DNA of 64,000 bases from Bufo bufo (GCF_905171765.1 NC_053391.1:658146250-658210249); one strand, 5' to 3'; counted from the stretch's first letter, positions 47,108 to 58,519 are shown. The notes: generated from the sequence alone by a model not told the origin. Numbers and translations are program-made.

Positions 47108-47763
47108 AGATCGACCACGTCCTCTCCCTGCAACAGGAGCTCCACCAACACCAGCAGCACCACGATCAGGGCCACATCCCTTATTTGATTCTCTCCTAAT
47201 TCTTTGAGGTCACCCTCTGAACTAACAGACGGATTAACTATATTTATTTCCCTGTCACGTATGCAATGCAGGTGTACCTCACACAAAAACTGGGTATATT
47301 TCACCCACCGAACTAACAGACAAATTAACTATGTCAATTTCACTGTCACGTATGTCAGGGGTGCAAAGCTGGTGTATTGCACCCGCAAAAAATCTTTATA
47401 CTGTAGGTCACCCACAAAACAAATAGCCAGATTCCTAACTCTCTCCCTCAATTCAGCTGCCTGCTTCCTATTCCTGCACTACTCAGAGCTGATAGGCAGT
47501 GCTACATGTGATCCAGCATTTATAGAAGCTGGGTCACATGATGCATCGGCCAATCACAGCTATGCCATTAGTAGGCATGGCTGTAATGGCTTCTAAGTGC
47601 CTACAGCTCACAAGCTTGTTGATTGGCTGCCCTGCAGCCTTTCAACAGGCTTTATTAAATGCCCAAACACCGAACTCAAACACAAAATTTCAGGTCCGGG
47701 TACCCGAATTTGCAAAGTTTGGTACGGACCCGAACTTTACAGTTCGGGTTCGCTCAACACTAG

Positions 47764-48127
47764 AGGTGAGAACCTCTACAGGACCCCCTTCTCAACAAGA
47801 GCTACATTGTGAGGAATTGTCAAAAAGGGTTATTGAAATGGTGTGAAGGTGGAAAACCCAACAACATAATTGGGGGTAATTTCAAGATTTTCTTTTGGTA
47901 CCCTCTCTTCTATGTAAGACCTTGGTTTAAATCTGACTTGGTCCTCATTTTCCTTCCGCACCCTAAAAACAGCATATCCTGTAAACTTGACTGTACCATG
48001 TGTGACTCCAAGGCTTCCCCTCTTCAAACCAACACAAGCAAAAACGAGGGGAGGATCACACCTTCTTTGGGGATGAAAACATGGCTCCAATTCTGGAATG
48101 GTGTAGGCTAACAGCAAATGGAATTAG
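47764..48127. other. intronic sequence with an unassigned frame
   Basis: A minus-strand frame at 48117-47830 (95 codons) reads GLKRGSLGVTHGTVKFTGYA and similar. It has no domain I know, and the plus strand is open too at 47809-48111. I see no splice sites that would make it an exon. Confidence 0.3.
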
Positions 48128-48135
48128 GGGATCGG

Positions 48136-48441
48136 CAGTGGTGTAGCTATAGGGAACGCAGAGGTAGAAGTCGCTACCGGGCCCAGGAGCCTGAGGAGGC
48201 CCAAAGACTCTCATAAGAAGACACTGGTATTATAGAAAGTGCATGCAGGTCAAGTTATACCTCTGGCTGGAGGGAAGGAGTTAGGTCAAGAATTTGGCAT
48301 GAAGGGGTTGCTGTTTCAATTTTTGACTCAGGCAGCACGAAGGCTATTTGCTTCCCTGCCACTGACTACAAAGCGCTGATGGAAGGGGGGCCCAAGGTGA
48401 ACTCTTGCATCAGGGCCCATGAGCCTTTAGCTACGTCCCTG
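48136..48441. mobile_element. hAT-type MITE with perfect 8-bp target duplication
   Basis: 'gggatcgg' occurs at 48128-48135 and 48442-48449. The ends read CAGTGGTGTAGCTA and TAGCTACGTCCCTG. The element is 306 bp and non-coding. An 8-bp duplication with CAG...CTG ends is the hAT signature. Confidence 0.85.
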
Positions 48442-48522
48442 GGGATCGGTATACTTTTTGTTAGGTGGTTCCTCTGTAATGTGCGGGAAGGGATTTCCTA
48501 TAAAAACAACAGCCTCTTTAGG

Positions 48523-48578
<56 letters not shown>
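48523..48578. repeat. (ATCT)n microsatellite
   Basis: Fourteen uninterrupted copies of ATCT. A second short run, 'ctatctatctatctata', lies at 48683-48699, on the far side of a Penelope-like tail. Confidence 0.95.
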
Positions 48579-48590
48579 CCTATCTATCTA

Positions 48591-48682
48591 CTTGAGAAAA
48601 GTCCCAGTAAGAGGACTGAAATGTCACATTGGACATTAAAGAACTCTACTTTTGACTTTGGGAGTGCCGTGGAATTTGTATG
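48591..48682 (+). mobile_element. Penelope-like 3' tail between ATCT runs
   Basis: CTTGAGAAAA, the stem GTCC/GGAC, GAAATGTCACATT, an 'attaaagaactctac' segment and 'gggagtgccgtggaa' occur in this order. The same order (short stem, GAAAYGT, 'ataaa', 'gagtgccgygg') is found at 29783-29865. Only about 90 bp is present. It lies inside a split (ATCT)n array, which suggests insertion into the microsatellite or 3' priming on it. Confidence 0.5.
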
Positions 48683-48699
48683 GCTATCTATCTATCTAT

Positions 48700-49529
48700 A
48701 GTTCGTTATGTGTCCAGACTTGGTCCATAAATACACTTTGTCATCATTCTGACTGTACATTATATAGTGGATTAGTTTGGTTGTTTTTTCCTTCACAGAA
48801 TACAATGGTTCTCCCTTTTATCAGTCCTGCTCCACAACAAAAAAATAATATGGCAGAAGAACGCGGAATCTTTCTGCGAGCTTCACAGTTTGCAGTCTTT
48901 AGAAGAGCCCTGACCTCGCTGCCTTCTACACACTGTGGTTCCACTCTTTATTCCATTCACATGATGCTGTTTTTGTGAAGGGCGCTCGTACTTACATAAA
49001 AGGGAGAAGAACTTGGGGGGGGGGGGAGAGGGTTGCGGAGTTGAATCTTTATTGAATTCTAAGCGGCTGGAATACTCGTCCTACAGTTATAGTTATATTG
49101 ACCTGAAGACAGGCAATCACATCCCCAGTAAAACATTTGGCAATTATGTCTATGTCTGAGAAGGGGAAAATAAATTGCATATTGACTTTGGTAATAGCAA
49201 TTAAGATTCCTCCCCGGATCCCTAACTCTGCTTCCATTTCACCAATGTATGTTAATGTTATATGCTTCCCATATGGTTATTGCTATTATCTCTTACTTCC
49301 AGAAGAAGTTTAGTGCCTGCAGGATGAGGCATTGAAGTAATCACCCGTAACAATATGTCAAAACATGCAAGATGCAAGGGTTCAGACCGTAGCCAAGCCG
49401 TCTAATAATATTGGCTTAAACAGCGCACATGACACTCCGTCCTGTAGTGCTGCAATAGTATATTCAGGATCTTTCCTGATAACATTGGCTTAATTCAGCT
49501 TAGAAATGCGATTTTCATATTATCCTACA
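48700..49529. other. intronic sequence, nothing recognised
   Basis: A G-run of about 12 lies at 49016. No conserved frame or element end was seen. Confidence 0.45.
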
Positions 49530-50014
49530 GGGTTGGACTGAGAACTTAAAGTGTCCTTGGAAAAAAAAAGTGGCCCCAATGTTGTAGGTGGGTCCATATT
49601 GACAGAAACTGGAGCAGCACAAGTAGATGGGGCCATCACAAGTTGGCAGGTTCAGTAATACCATAGTGCATCACAGAGTACCATCCTACCGAACCAAATA
49701 CCACAGTGCAGGAGAAAATACCGCCCCAGAAACTGTCCCTTTGTGGTGGCCATCAATAGTTGCTACGTTCTGTCCTCCTCCTCCAATTGTCTCTAATATT
49801 GAAATGGTGTAGGGGGCTTAGGAGGTGAGATGTGGGCACAACATCAAACCAGCCCTAACTTCAGCAATCTGCCTGAACTTTCTTTAATAATGACCTCTAC
49901 AGTTCCCCCAGTAGTATGGGCCCACCCAGGAACACTGAGGAGCGCTCGGATGGCCCTATTGGGCATCGGGCCACTAGGAAAATTCCCTGTAGAGTCTATG
50001 GCCAGTACGCCCCT
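49530..50014. repeat. Probable hAT-type MITE
   Basis: The left end CAGGGTTGGACTGAGAA and the right end 'ggccagtacgccccta' are roughly inverted. The interior has 'gtggccccaa' and 'gggcccaccc' blocks typical of this MITE style. Flanks 'ttatccta' and 'attcccta' match only partly, so the target duplication is not proven. Confidence 0.5.
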
Positions 50015-50337
50015 AATTCCCTATTATTGTATACAGGGGATTATCTGTTCAGCAACTTCATCTCTTGGCCATAGTGGAGAGCAATAAAAAAGAGTGTCAC
50101 TCACTCTGGAGGACCTGTCCTGTCCACAACAAAGACAAATCATTGATATGAATGGACACTGTGTAACACTTGGTTCCCCCAGTGTTTATCTATACATTCA
50201 GCAAGAGCCATTGTGATAAATTTGGCCCGTTTTTAGACTCCATATCTAAGTTTACACTGTCTACATTTTAGAAGGATTAGAAAGTCTACCCCAAGTACTA
50301 TACTTTGAACAAGATATAAATAGTTTCTCTTTATTAA

Positions 50338-50744
50338 AGGGGTTGTCCAGGTTCACAGCTCAACCTGGACATACCCATATTTTCCCCCATTTCATGCTCC
50401 GATGCTCTCCTTTGCCCTGCCCTGAATCGTGCAGGGCAAAGGCATATTCAGGAGATCTGGTGACATACCGGGCCCTCCATGGATAAGCTAGGCGGAGGCT
50501 TCTGCCCAGCAGTGAGCCCGGTGATGTCACTGGCACTGATGGGCAATCTTTAGCGCTGCCCTAGCCTGTAAAACGACTAGGGCAGCACTAAAGCCAGCCC
50601 ATCATAGCCGGTGACGTCACCGAACACACTGCTGGGCGTGATCCAGCGCAGGGCAAGGGAGAGCATCGGAGCATGAAATGCACCGATGCTCATATTAGGG
50701 GGTGCTGCCTGGGTGAAATTCAGCTATGAACCCGGACAACCCTT
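50338..50744. mobile_element. TTAA-flanked palindromic MITE, second copy
   Basis: TTAA occurs at 50334-50337 and 50745-50748. The ends read AGGGGTTGTCCAGGTTCACA and its near-complement. The internal order matches 32058-32563 ('atgctccgatgctctccttt', 'ggtgacgtcacc', 'cctagcctgtaaaacgacta'). A stretch present in the first copy is deleted near 50640. Confidence 0.8.
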
Positions 50745-51065
50745 TTAATGACTGTAAGTTTCGGCCCTGCTAAAATACTGACAGCACTTGGTAGGGGCTG
50801 AAAGAACAATCAAACATATGTTTTGTTGAGCTTTTATAATCTGGAGTAGTTTGAATATGAAGTTTTATTCTTCCAGGTTCTGCTCCTGCAAGTGTCCTGT
50901 GTTGCGGATCAGACAGAGATTAAGATTAATAAATTGTGCCAAAAAGCAAATAGGGGTCATTTTTGTAGAAATACTTTAATCTACCCAAAATAATTGTCAA
51001 ACCTGTAGACTACAAAATGCTAATTTAGATTTTTTCTAATTAGTAGAAATACTGCTTTACTTTAC

Positions 51066-51215
51066 CTGCTTCACTAGTCCTGATGACTCGGGATGGTATG
51101 CTGGGATCTCCAGTTCCAATGCTATTAGTAGCTACCACTCGAAATTCATATTCCACCCAGGGATTCAGATCAACTGCCATGGCTGATTCCATGTCTCCAC
51201 TTATAACATCAGGCA
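51066..51215 (-). CDS. CNTN5: Contactin exon, fibronectin type III domain end (CNTN5-like)
   Basis: This 150-bp exon encodes [20 protein letters not shown] then [20 protein letters not shown] and SRVIRTSEA. That is the second half of the first fibronectin domain in contactins, with the conserved [14 protein letters not shown] block. The acceptor is ttaccag before 51215 and the donor is gtaaag after 51066. It starts with two bases of a split codon and ends with one base (phase 1), which the exon at 19993 completes to valine. In protein order it precedes that exon with no missing residues. The intron between them is 31,072 bp. The exon for the first half of this domain was not found up to 64000. 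Confidence 0.92.
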
Positions 51216-51396
51216 CTGGTAAAAACAGAAGTTATCAATCACATCAGTAAAATACTATAGATAAGGCAATGAAAAATAAATATAAAAATCAGATTTTTTT
51301 TGTTCCACAGTTCCCCTTTCTAGCACCCCAAGAGGATGCTCATTGCATAGCAACATTGTTTCATTGCTGGTAAGGTTGAAAAAGGTCTAAATGGTT

Positions 51397-53133
51397 CAGG
51401 GCCGGCGCTTCCATATAGGCAAAGTCCTTAGGGGCCCCCGCCGGCCCACAACTAACTATATTTTCGTGGCGGCAAGTGGGGGTAGCGGCGGCAGGACAGT
51501 CACACAGGGAAATGAGCGCATTGTGGAAGCGCTTATCTCCATAGTCATCTGTATCGCTGTCCTGAGGACGGCGATACAGATGGCTGTGCTGTGGGCAGGG
51601 GAGGGAGAGGTGTGTCCCTTCCCTGTTCCTCTGATAGGCTTCCGGCACTAAGCCGGCAGCCTATCCGAGGCCGGTACAGGCGGCGCGATGACGTCATCAC
51701 GCCCCCTGAGCCGTACAGCGCGGGACACAGGCCGGAAGAGGACTGCATCGCATCGCTATGTGATGGAGGTAAGTATAAGTGTTTTTTTTATTTTTTATAT
51801 ATGTGTACAATACTTGCGGCTACTGGCACATGATGGGGGTGGGGGGGGCTCTGGCTACTGGCACATGATATGAGGGGACTCTTGCTACTGGCACATGATG
51901 GGGGGCCTCTGGATACTGGCACATGATATGGGGGCTCTGGCTACTGGCACATGATGGGGGGGGGCTCTGGCTACTGGCACATGGGGCTCTGGCTACTGGC
52001 ACATGATGGGGGGGGGCTCTGGCTACTGGCACATGATGGGGGGGCTCTGGCTACTGGCACATGATGGGGGGCCTCTGGCCACTGGCACATGATATGGGGG
52101 GGCTCTTGTTACTGGCACATGATGGTGGGGGGCTCTTATTGCTGGCACATGATTGGGGGGCATCTATGGGGGCACATTTTACTGGCACAGTATTGGGGGA
52201 CATCTATGGGGCACTTATTACTGGCACATTATTGGGGGAAGTTTTACTGGCACATTGTTGGGTGGCACTATGGGGGCACTTCTTACTGGCACATTATTTG
52301 TGGGCACTATAGGGGCATCTACTGAGGCCACAAAGAACGGGTATTTTATATGGGGGGCTCTGTATAAAGGCATTTTATACTGGGACACATTATGGTGGGT
52401 ACTATGGGGAAGGGGGGAGAGGAGTACTATGGGGTCATCTACGGGGGCACTAAGAAGGGGTATTTTACACTTACAAATTATGGGGGACACTGAGGGCATC
52501 TACTGGAGCACTATATATGGGGCATTATATACTGGTCTGGTACATTATGGGGGGCACTAGGAGGGAGGGGGGAGAGGAGCACTATGGGGGCATTTACTGG
52601 GGGCACTATATACGGGTATTTTATACTGGCACATTATGGGGGCACTATGGGGACATTAGCTCAACTGGGGGCATTACAAGGGGGTATTTTTTGCACTCTC
52701 ATATTATAAGCAGAATTATTACTACTGGGGGGGCATTATGGTGGGCTTTATTACTCCCCATGGTATGACCCCCTAGTAGCAGCGCCAGCCTCTCCCTGCT
52801 CTGCTATCCCTCTGCCACTTCTCCAAATCCTTATTTGAAATCTTTCTCATTAGGATAAAACACATCAGCTCCGCCGAGCCCCCGGCCAAATTGTTGAAGT
52901 GGTGTCCGAGATCCCCAAGGGCCAAGCCAAGTAATTGTAAGTTTTCATGTGAAATATGTTTGTTATACACATATAACATACACTGTGCCACACAATATAC
53001 CATTTCTTCTGTATGAACGTCCACAAATTAAATCTCCAGAGTCAATATGGGACGTAAAAGTCAGCAAGGTTCATGGGGGGAGGCCCTTATTGTTTTTCGC
53101 CCCAGGGCCCCATTTCACCTAGAACTGGCCCTG
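51397..53133. mobile_element. hAT-type element with 8-bp target duplication and internal minisatellite
   Basis: 'aaatggtt' flanks it exactly at 51389-51396 and 53134-53141. The ends read CAGGGCCGGCGCTTCC and 'cctagaactggccctg'. It is 1737 bp long. From 51815 to about 52330 a unit of about 27 bp ('ggctactggcacatgatggg') repeats, degrading towards 52700. No transposase is present. Intact flanks suggest a relatively young or well-preserved insertion, 182 bp upstream (in gene sense) of the exon at 51066-51215. Confidence 0.9.
51815..52330. repeat. 27-bp minisatellite inside the hAT-type element
   Basis: Units of 'tctggctactggcacatgat' plus a G-run of 4 to 9. Length variation comes mainly from the G-run. 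Copies become irregular after 52130. Confidence 0.85.
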
Positions 53134-53141
53134 AAATGGTT

Positions 53142-53409
53142 CAACTTATTATGCCATTTGATCCAAATATACATGTTTCCTTACAAGTTAGGGACACCCT
53201 TGGAGCAATTTTTTTATGATTTTTGGGCTAAAAATCATTTTTTTCAATTGTTTGTTATTAAATGTTTTCAGCAGTTTTTTTGATACACATGGATAGAAAT
53301 CAGTCTATCTGAAAACTGTCCCTCCTAAGTTCCATCAGCTGATTGCTCATGTCACGCCTTATAGCTGAGGTCCAGTGAGCACCTATAAATAACATCTCAA
53401 CTCAACCAA
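53142..53409. other. intronic sequence, nothing recognised
   Basis: No frame or element end recognised between the hAT target duplication and the L2 LINE. Confidence 0.45.
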
Positions 53410-54100
53410 AAGTCTGAAAAAAATGCTTGTACGTGCCCTCATCATTTCCTGCCTAGACTACTGTAACATTCTCCTCTGTGGCCTCCCATCTAGCAGTCTC
53501 GTACTCCTCCTCTCAGTTCTGTTGCCCAACTAATCCACCCCTCCCAGTTAGTCCTCTGTCTCTTCTGTCAGTTCCTTCACTGGCTCCCCATGGCCCAGAA
53601 AATCCTGTATTAAAAAAAAACAACTATGACAAACAAGGCCGTCCACAACCTGTCTCCTCCATACATCTGTGATCTGATCTCTTGATACCTTTCCACACGT
53701 AATCTCCGAACCTCAAAAGACCTCCTTCTCTAATCTCTTCTTATCTGCTCTTCCCACAGTATCCTCCAGGATTTCTCCCGTGCATCCCCCTTACTCTGGA
53801 ACTCTGTACCCCAACACATCAGACTGTCACCTACCATGGAAACCTTCAAAAGAAACTTGAAAACCCACCTCTTCAGACAAGCCTACAACCTACAGTAACC
53901 CTGCTGCCACTATCCCGCCATATGATCAGCTTTACCCTCACCTACTGTATCCTTCCCCCATCCCTTGTAGATTGTAAGCCCTCGTGGGCAGGGTCCTCTC
54001 TGCTTCTGAACCAGTTTTTAACTCGCCTTGTTCATGCTTATTGCCATTTTTTTATATTATGTATGTGCACACCTTTTTAGTTTTATATTATGTACTAGAC
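53410..54100 (+). mobile_element. L2-type LINE 3' end
   Basis: In shifting plus-strand frames this reads CLDYCNILLCGLPSS, then a block like PPYICDLISYLSTRN, SPLLWNSVPQHIRLSPTMET and FKRNLKTHLFRQAYN. This is the C-terminal region of an L2/Rex-group reverse transcriptase protein. The 3' UTR has 'tagattgtaagccctcgtgg'. Several frameshifts and stops make it inactive. Confidence 0.75.
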
Positions 54101-54174
54101 ATTAAGCCCGTTACAATAACGGGCGCTAGAAAAGTAGTGCAAAAACATTAGTAGGAACAGTCTATATTAAATGG
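54101..54174. other. Hairpin terminus 'gcccgttacaataacgggc'
   Basis: The hairpin sequence and its short surround ('tactagacattaag') look like a transposon end. The family is unknown to me. Confidence 0.35.
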
Positions 54175-54845
54175 CACTGGCACTGACTGGTGGCTCAGAT
54201 TGGTGGCTGTGGCTGGTGGTTAAGACGGTTGGCTGTGGCTGAGACTACTGGCACTGTGACTGGTGGCACTGACTGATAGCTGAGACGTCTGGCACTGACT
54301 GGTGGTGTTGAGACTGCTGGCAGCGACTGGTGCCTGAGACTTCTGGCACTGACTAGTGGCTAAGATGGCTGGCACTGTGACTGGTGGCACTGACTGATGG
54401 CAGAGACGGCTGGCACTGACTGGTGGCTGAGACTGTTGGCACTGTGACTGGTGCCTAGTGGCACTGACTAATGGCTGAGATGGCTGGCACTGACTGGTGG
54501 CTGAGACTGCTAGCACTGTGACTGGTGGCTGTGTCTGGTGGCACTTACTGATGGCTGAGACTGCTGGCACTGTGACTGGTGGCACTGACTGATGGCTGAG
54601 ACAGCTGGCACTGACTGCTGGCACTGTGACTGGTGGCACTGACTAATGGCTGAGACGGCTGGCACTGACTGGTGGCTGAGACTGCTGGCACTGTGACTGG
54701 TGGCACTGACTGACGGCTGAGACAGCTGGTACTGACTGCTGGCACTGTGACTGGTGGCACTGACTAATGGCTGAGACGGCTGGCACTGACTGGTGGTGCT
54801 GACACTGTTGGCAGCGGCTGCGGTCTGTGACTGAGAGTGCTGGTA
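54175..54845. repeat. Minisatellite of 'ctggcactgactggtggctg' units
   Basis: A composite unit of about 60 to 66 bp built from short blocks (ggcactgactg, ggctgagac, ggcactgtgac) repeats about 10 times. The long minus-strand serine, glutamine and valine-rich frames are artefacts of the periodicity. The array runs into GC-rich, CpG-containing sequence at 54880-55000. Confidence 0.85.
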
Positions 54846-56929
54846 CTGTGCGGCTGTGTGATGCATGAACAGTAATGGCGGCGCTCCGACGTGGAGAGCA
54901 CACCATAACCTGCAAGCGGAGGTGGTGATTGGCCGACGCGCAGGTGTGGGGGCGGTGCGTGTAGCACCGTGTGATGATTGGTCGGCGCGACGTGTAATGG
55001 TAAGGTAATCCTGCAGGTTACATCTAATTGCTGGTGTCCCAGTAACATTGCACTCTATGATCAGATTATTTTCAGGGGTCAGGGATTTCCAGAGTGGACA
55101 GTTCCCTTAAAAAGAGAAAAAAAAAATATAAAAGACAACTTTAGCTTTGCAGGAGCCAACTCTTGCAAAACTAAAATACATTCATGAAAATATTACCAAC
55201 CTGTAAAATATGTCTTTAATATAGGAAGCCGTAAACAGCTGACTACAGCTTAGCAGGGGCAAGAAGTGAGGTGCTTCTAATACGTTGTTTTATACAAAAT
55301 GTTATTACATTTCAGACAGATTATATTAGTTTTAGCAATAAAAGTGAGAAAGCGCCGCAGTCATTTTCTTATTCCATTATTTATAAAAAGCCTTTCGGGT
55401 TCCCCGAACCTAACATTATTCCTTTTCTTTAAGAGCTTGATGGCTGGAGGCATTTGGGTTTGTGATCCAATTTTCCAAGTGTTGATACATAGGCAATTTA
55501 CTGCTTCAGGTAGCGATAAAAAGTATGCTAGAGATCAAGAACTTTACCCTTCACTGGAAAAACAGTGTCCACACCGCGGAGCAGCAAGTATTTCACAGCT
55601 TTGGAGGATTGGGATTTGCCTCCTTACGCAAAATTGTGTATACAAGTCTGGAAGCCATGGTCTAGGCTTAGAAAATATATTGAATAATTTCAATAAATTA
55701 TAGCCACCCAATCAGTTATAATTTTCACTTTTCTATCCAGTCATATTTGTCAAAGCAAAATAGGATTTGAGGACTGCATGCGAAAAACTTTCTGGTTATG
55801 AAAAGGCACCATTGGTGATAGAAGAAATTGACCAATTTTTTTTTTTTTATTCTGTCCCCCAGTCATCAAGACCTGTGGACAAAGCATTCAGTCATCATAG
55901 CTTCCAGACTGTCCTTATTGGACTTCCGGCCCAGTTTGTCAACTACCTGCATGGACGGGGTCACGTGCATGGCTGCAAGTAGCAGGAATTGAACTGCAAC
56001 CCCTTTGAGCACCCTTATGTACAAAAATGTAAAAAAAGAGTATGGAGCAGACTCAGGAGCTGATCCCCCTCCAGGTGCTGGCTGGTTACATAGCTTATCC
56101 CCACCTTCAGTGGCCAGGATTTCAAATAACTCCAATCCTGGCCATTTAAAACTCTCAAATGCCTCGGTTAATAGCGATCTCCATATCTGAGCAGTTAGAC
56201 AGAGGGAGGGGAACTTTTACTCTATAAGTAAATGAGCAGATAAGTGCACCAAGGGTAGTTCCAAGCCACTCTGTGGACCCTTGCTCCTCCTGTTTCCTCT
56301 GCTAGCTCTTTCCTCTCCAACATAAAGGGGCATTTGTTTATATAATAAGAAATAATACAATTTTCTATTATACATGTATTTAAAATTCTGTAGTTGACCC
56401 CTATATGCAGTAGAATGGTATAGCCCATGTATCAGTCCTGTGTTATGTATCCATGACCTACCTGAAACATGGCATCATTCATGTGACATTCTTCACAGCA
56501 TATAATCCCTGACATTCAGTAAGCAACAGTGTTACATGGCCACCTGTTTTTAGGTGATGTAAAGTAGTTGTCTGTCTTTAGGTGATTTGTCATGTTGTTA
56601 AAAAAGTTTAGTTAAAAAAATAAAACATACAGATCTGCTTCAACACAGACACATGCTTCAACATGATAAAGTGCTGCTGTAGGTTGGGATACTGTACATG
56701 TTTTGCTCCTCAATACACTACTATTACTAGTACTAGTACTACTACTATTACAATTACACTACTATTCACCTGTTAGATAACTGGGCAGTTAATGGAAAGC
56801 CAGGTCACATGACAGCGCACTGACACTATGTTTAGTACTATGCAACTTTCCTATGGATGCATTTTGATTAAAATGGGCTGTACCATTTTTTTCTTCAGGA
56901 ACACGCTACTATATGGATATGCAGTGAGC
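54846..56929. other. intronic sequence, nothing firm
   Basis: The 54880-55000 part is GC-rich ('cgcgcaggtgtgggggcggt'). I find no other promoter signal or exon. The frame at 55299-55703 is not conserved in appearance. Confidence 0.45.
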
Positions 56930-57495
56930 ACTGGAGGAGACTGTGTAGAGGATGGGAGTAATAGTGTCTCTGATGAAGTGTTGTGTCAGGATGTACTCCC
57001 TTGGACTGTTGCTTCCTGAGGATTGGTGCAATGGAAATGTAGTTTTGAAGAATGAGGCCGGAAGTAAATGTAGAAGAGTCTTTTTTACTACCTGGAAAGT
57101 GTAACTTCATATACATTCAATAGCAGCAGTTTCCAAGAGCTTTTCTGGCACCAGTAAGGATTATGGAGGCAGGATGGTTGGCTGAAGTTTAGCACTTGTA
57201 TTGTACTGGCCTAGTAGTATTCTGGGTGATGAGTGTCTTAGTCGTAGTCCCTCACATTACAACAGTCTTTTTAAATGCTGGTCTTAGCTGGTCACTCTGC
57301 TGTCTGATTCCTTTCAAGTCTGTTCTTGAGGCTGAACTAAGTTGATCTATATAGAGAATACGTGCTTCCTCTCCCTTTGCTGGTTTCACAGGAACTCCCA
57401 ATCCTGGCAGGAAACAGGATCAGCCCAGTCCTACCAAGAGGGGAGGAACAGGGTGGTTAGCCCTGTTCCTTGCCAACCATTCTCTACTGGTAGCT
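56930..57495. repeat. Unclassified dispersed repeat, copy 2
   Basis: Same-strand, diverged relative of 16380-17115: 'gatgggagtaatag', 'aggccggaagtaaa', 'ttttctggcacca', 'cctggcaggaaacaggatca', 'tcctaccaagaggggaggaa'. Its central part is shorter. Confidence 0.5.
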
Positions 57496-57924
57496 ATGGC
57501 CATAGCATACAAACTATATAATAACACATATTCTCTAAGTAACTAAATGTAATCATTAAAACGGGAATAACAAACTGACAGGGCCTTGTAAGATGACTAT
57601 GCAGGAACCTGACCCTATCAATCAAGAAGGAGGGAGAGGGGCTGGCGGAGGAAGCAGCAGGGGCAAGGGGTGCACAGAGTGGCTTGGGCCCGCCCTCAGT
57701 GCACTTAACTGCTCATTTGCATATGGATTAAAAACTAATTTTTATCCAGAATAAAGCAATGGTTCATTGTGAAAGGTATCATTACATTCAGCTAAGCTAG
57801 CCCTACGAGGCATTATGCCTGGTCTATCCGGGAATCTCCTGGTGACAGGCTCGCTTTGAAATAAAATTAAAAAAAACATCCTGTCCATGGGGGACTTTTG
57901 AAATGATATACTCTCCAATAGTGG

Positions 57925-58225
57925 CTTATTAAAGTCGCAGATTTTGTCGCACGCCACAGATTGCGGTAAAATCCGTGACTTTTCCCCACTCATGCCACTT
58001 TTCCGAGGTGGCAAACAAAGGGGGGTGTGGTGTGGGCAGGGAAGAGGGTGGCTCATTTATCGTTTTCCACACTAGTTTTTGGCGTGGAAAATGGCTTAAA
58101 TCTATGCCTGCAAGGGAGCTGGCATAGAAATGTCTGTTGCTCGGTCTGCGCATCTTTGGCGCTTCTTCTGGCAGCACAGAAGGAATACGCCAGTCTTCAT
58201 AAATGTCCCCCCCCCCCCCCCCCCC
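57925..58225. repeat. Possible MITE ending in a C19 run
   Basis: The block ends in 'cttcataaatgt' followed by 19 C (58207-58225). Similar 'aaatgtccccc' ends mark other MITEs. The left border is uncertain. Confidence 0.35.
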
Positions 58226-58381
58226 ATGTCCATGCAGGAGATTTATGACTATGTATAAGAAAAGGAAGCCTCGACCACTATAAATATACAGCATATTCGG
58301 AAATTCATTAGCAGACAATTTGGATCTTACCCTTGACATTATATTACAGGGTAGACCTTGATTTTAGGGATTTGTCTTGAG

Positions 58382-58519
58382 CAGGGATGGTCAACCTGCG
58401 GCCCTCCAGCCGTTGCAAAACTACAACTCCCAGCATGCCCAGACAGCCTATGGCTATTAGGGTATGCTGAGAGTTGTAATTTTGCAACAGCTGGAGGGCT
58501 GCAGGTTGACCATTCCCTG
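58382..58519. mobile_element. Palindromic hAT-type MITE, 138 bp
   Basis: CAGGGATGGTCAACCTGCGG on the left is mirrored by 'ctgcaggttgaccattccctg' in reduced form on the right. The whole element folds back around 'gacagcctatggctatt'. Flanks 'gtcttgag' and 'ctcttgag' agree at seven of eight bases, fitting an 8-bp hAT target duplication. Confidence 0.75.

Larger units (their letters stand above)
41174..47763 (-). mobile_element. Old BED-finger hAT transposon, rearranged
   Basis: A terminus 'tagtgttgagcgaacccgaa' lies at 47763 (minus sense), followed inward by non-coding sequence and then transposase coding sequence. The gene is in three pieces: the N-terminal region at 47107-46387 (minus), the BED finger and next segment at 44504-45005 (plus), and the catalytic part at 42546-41174 (minus). 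Two copies of a different, shorter hAT-type element (42555-44503 and 45005-46386) lie at the joints. No 3' terminus was found, so the element is truncated near 41174. Confidence 0.75.

Noticed and set aside
48959..49030. G-run as a possible CpG-island or promoter
   Set aside because: It is a simple homopolymer run without other promoter features.
54220..54915. Several serine, glutamine and valine-rich minus-strand frames
   Set aside because: Products of the minisatellite at 54175-54845, with overlapping frames of equal quality.
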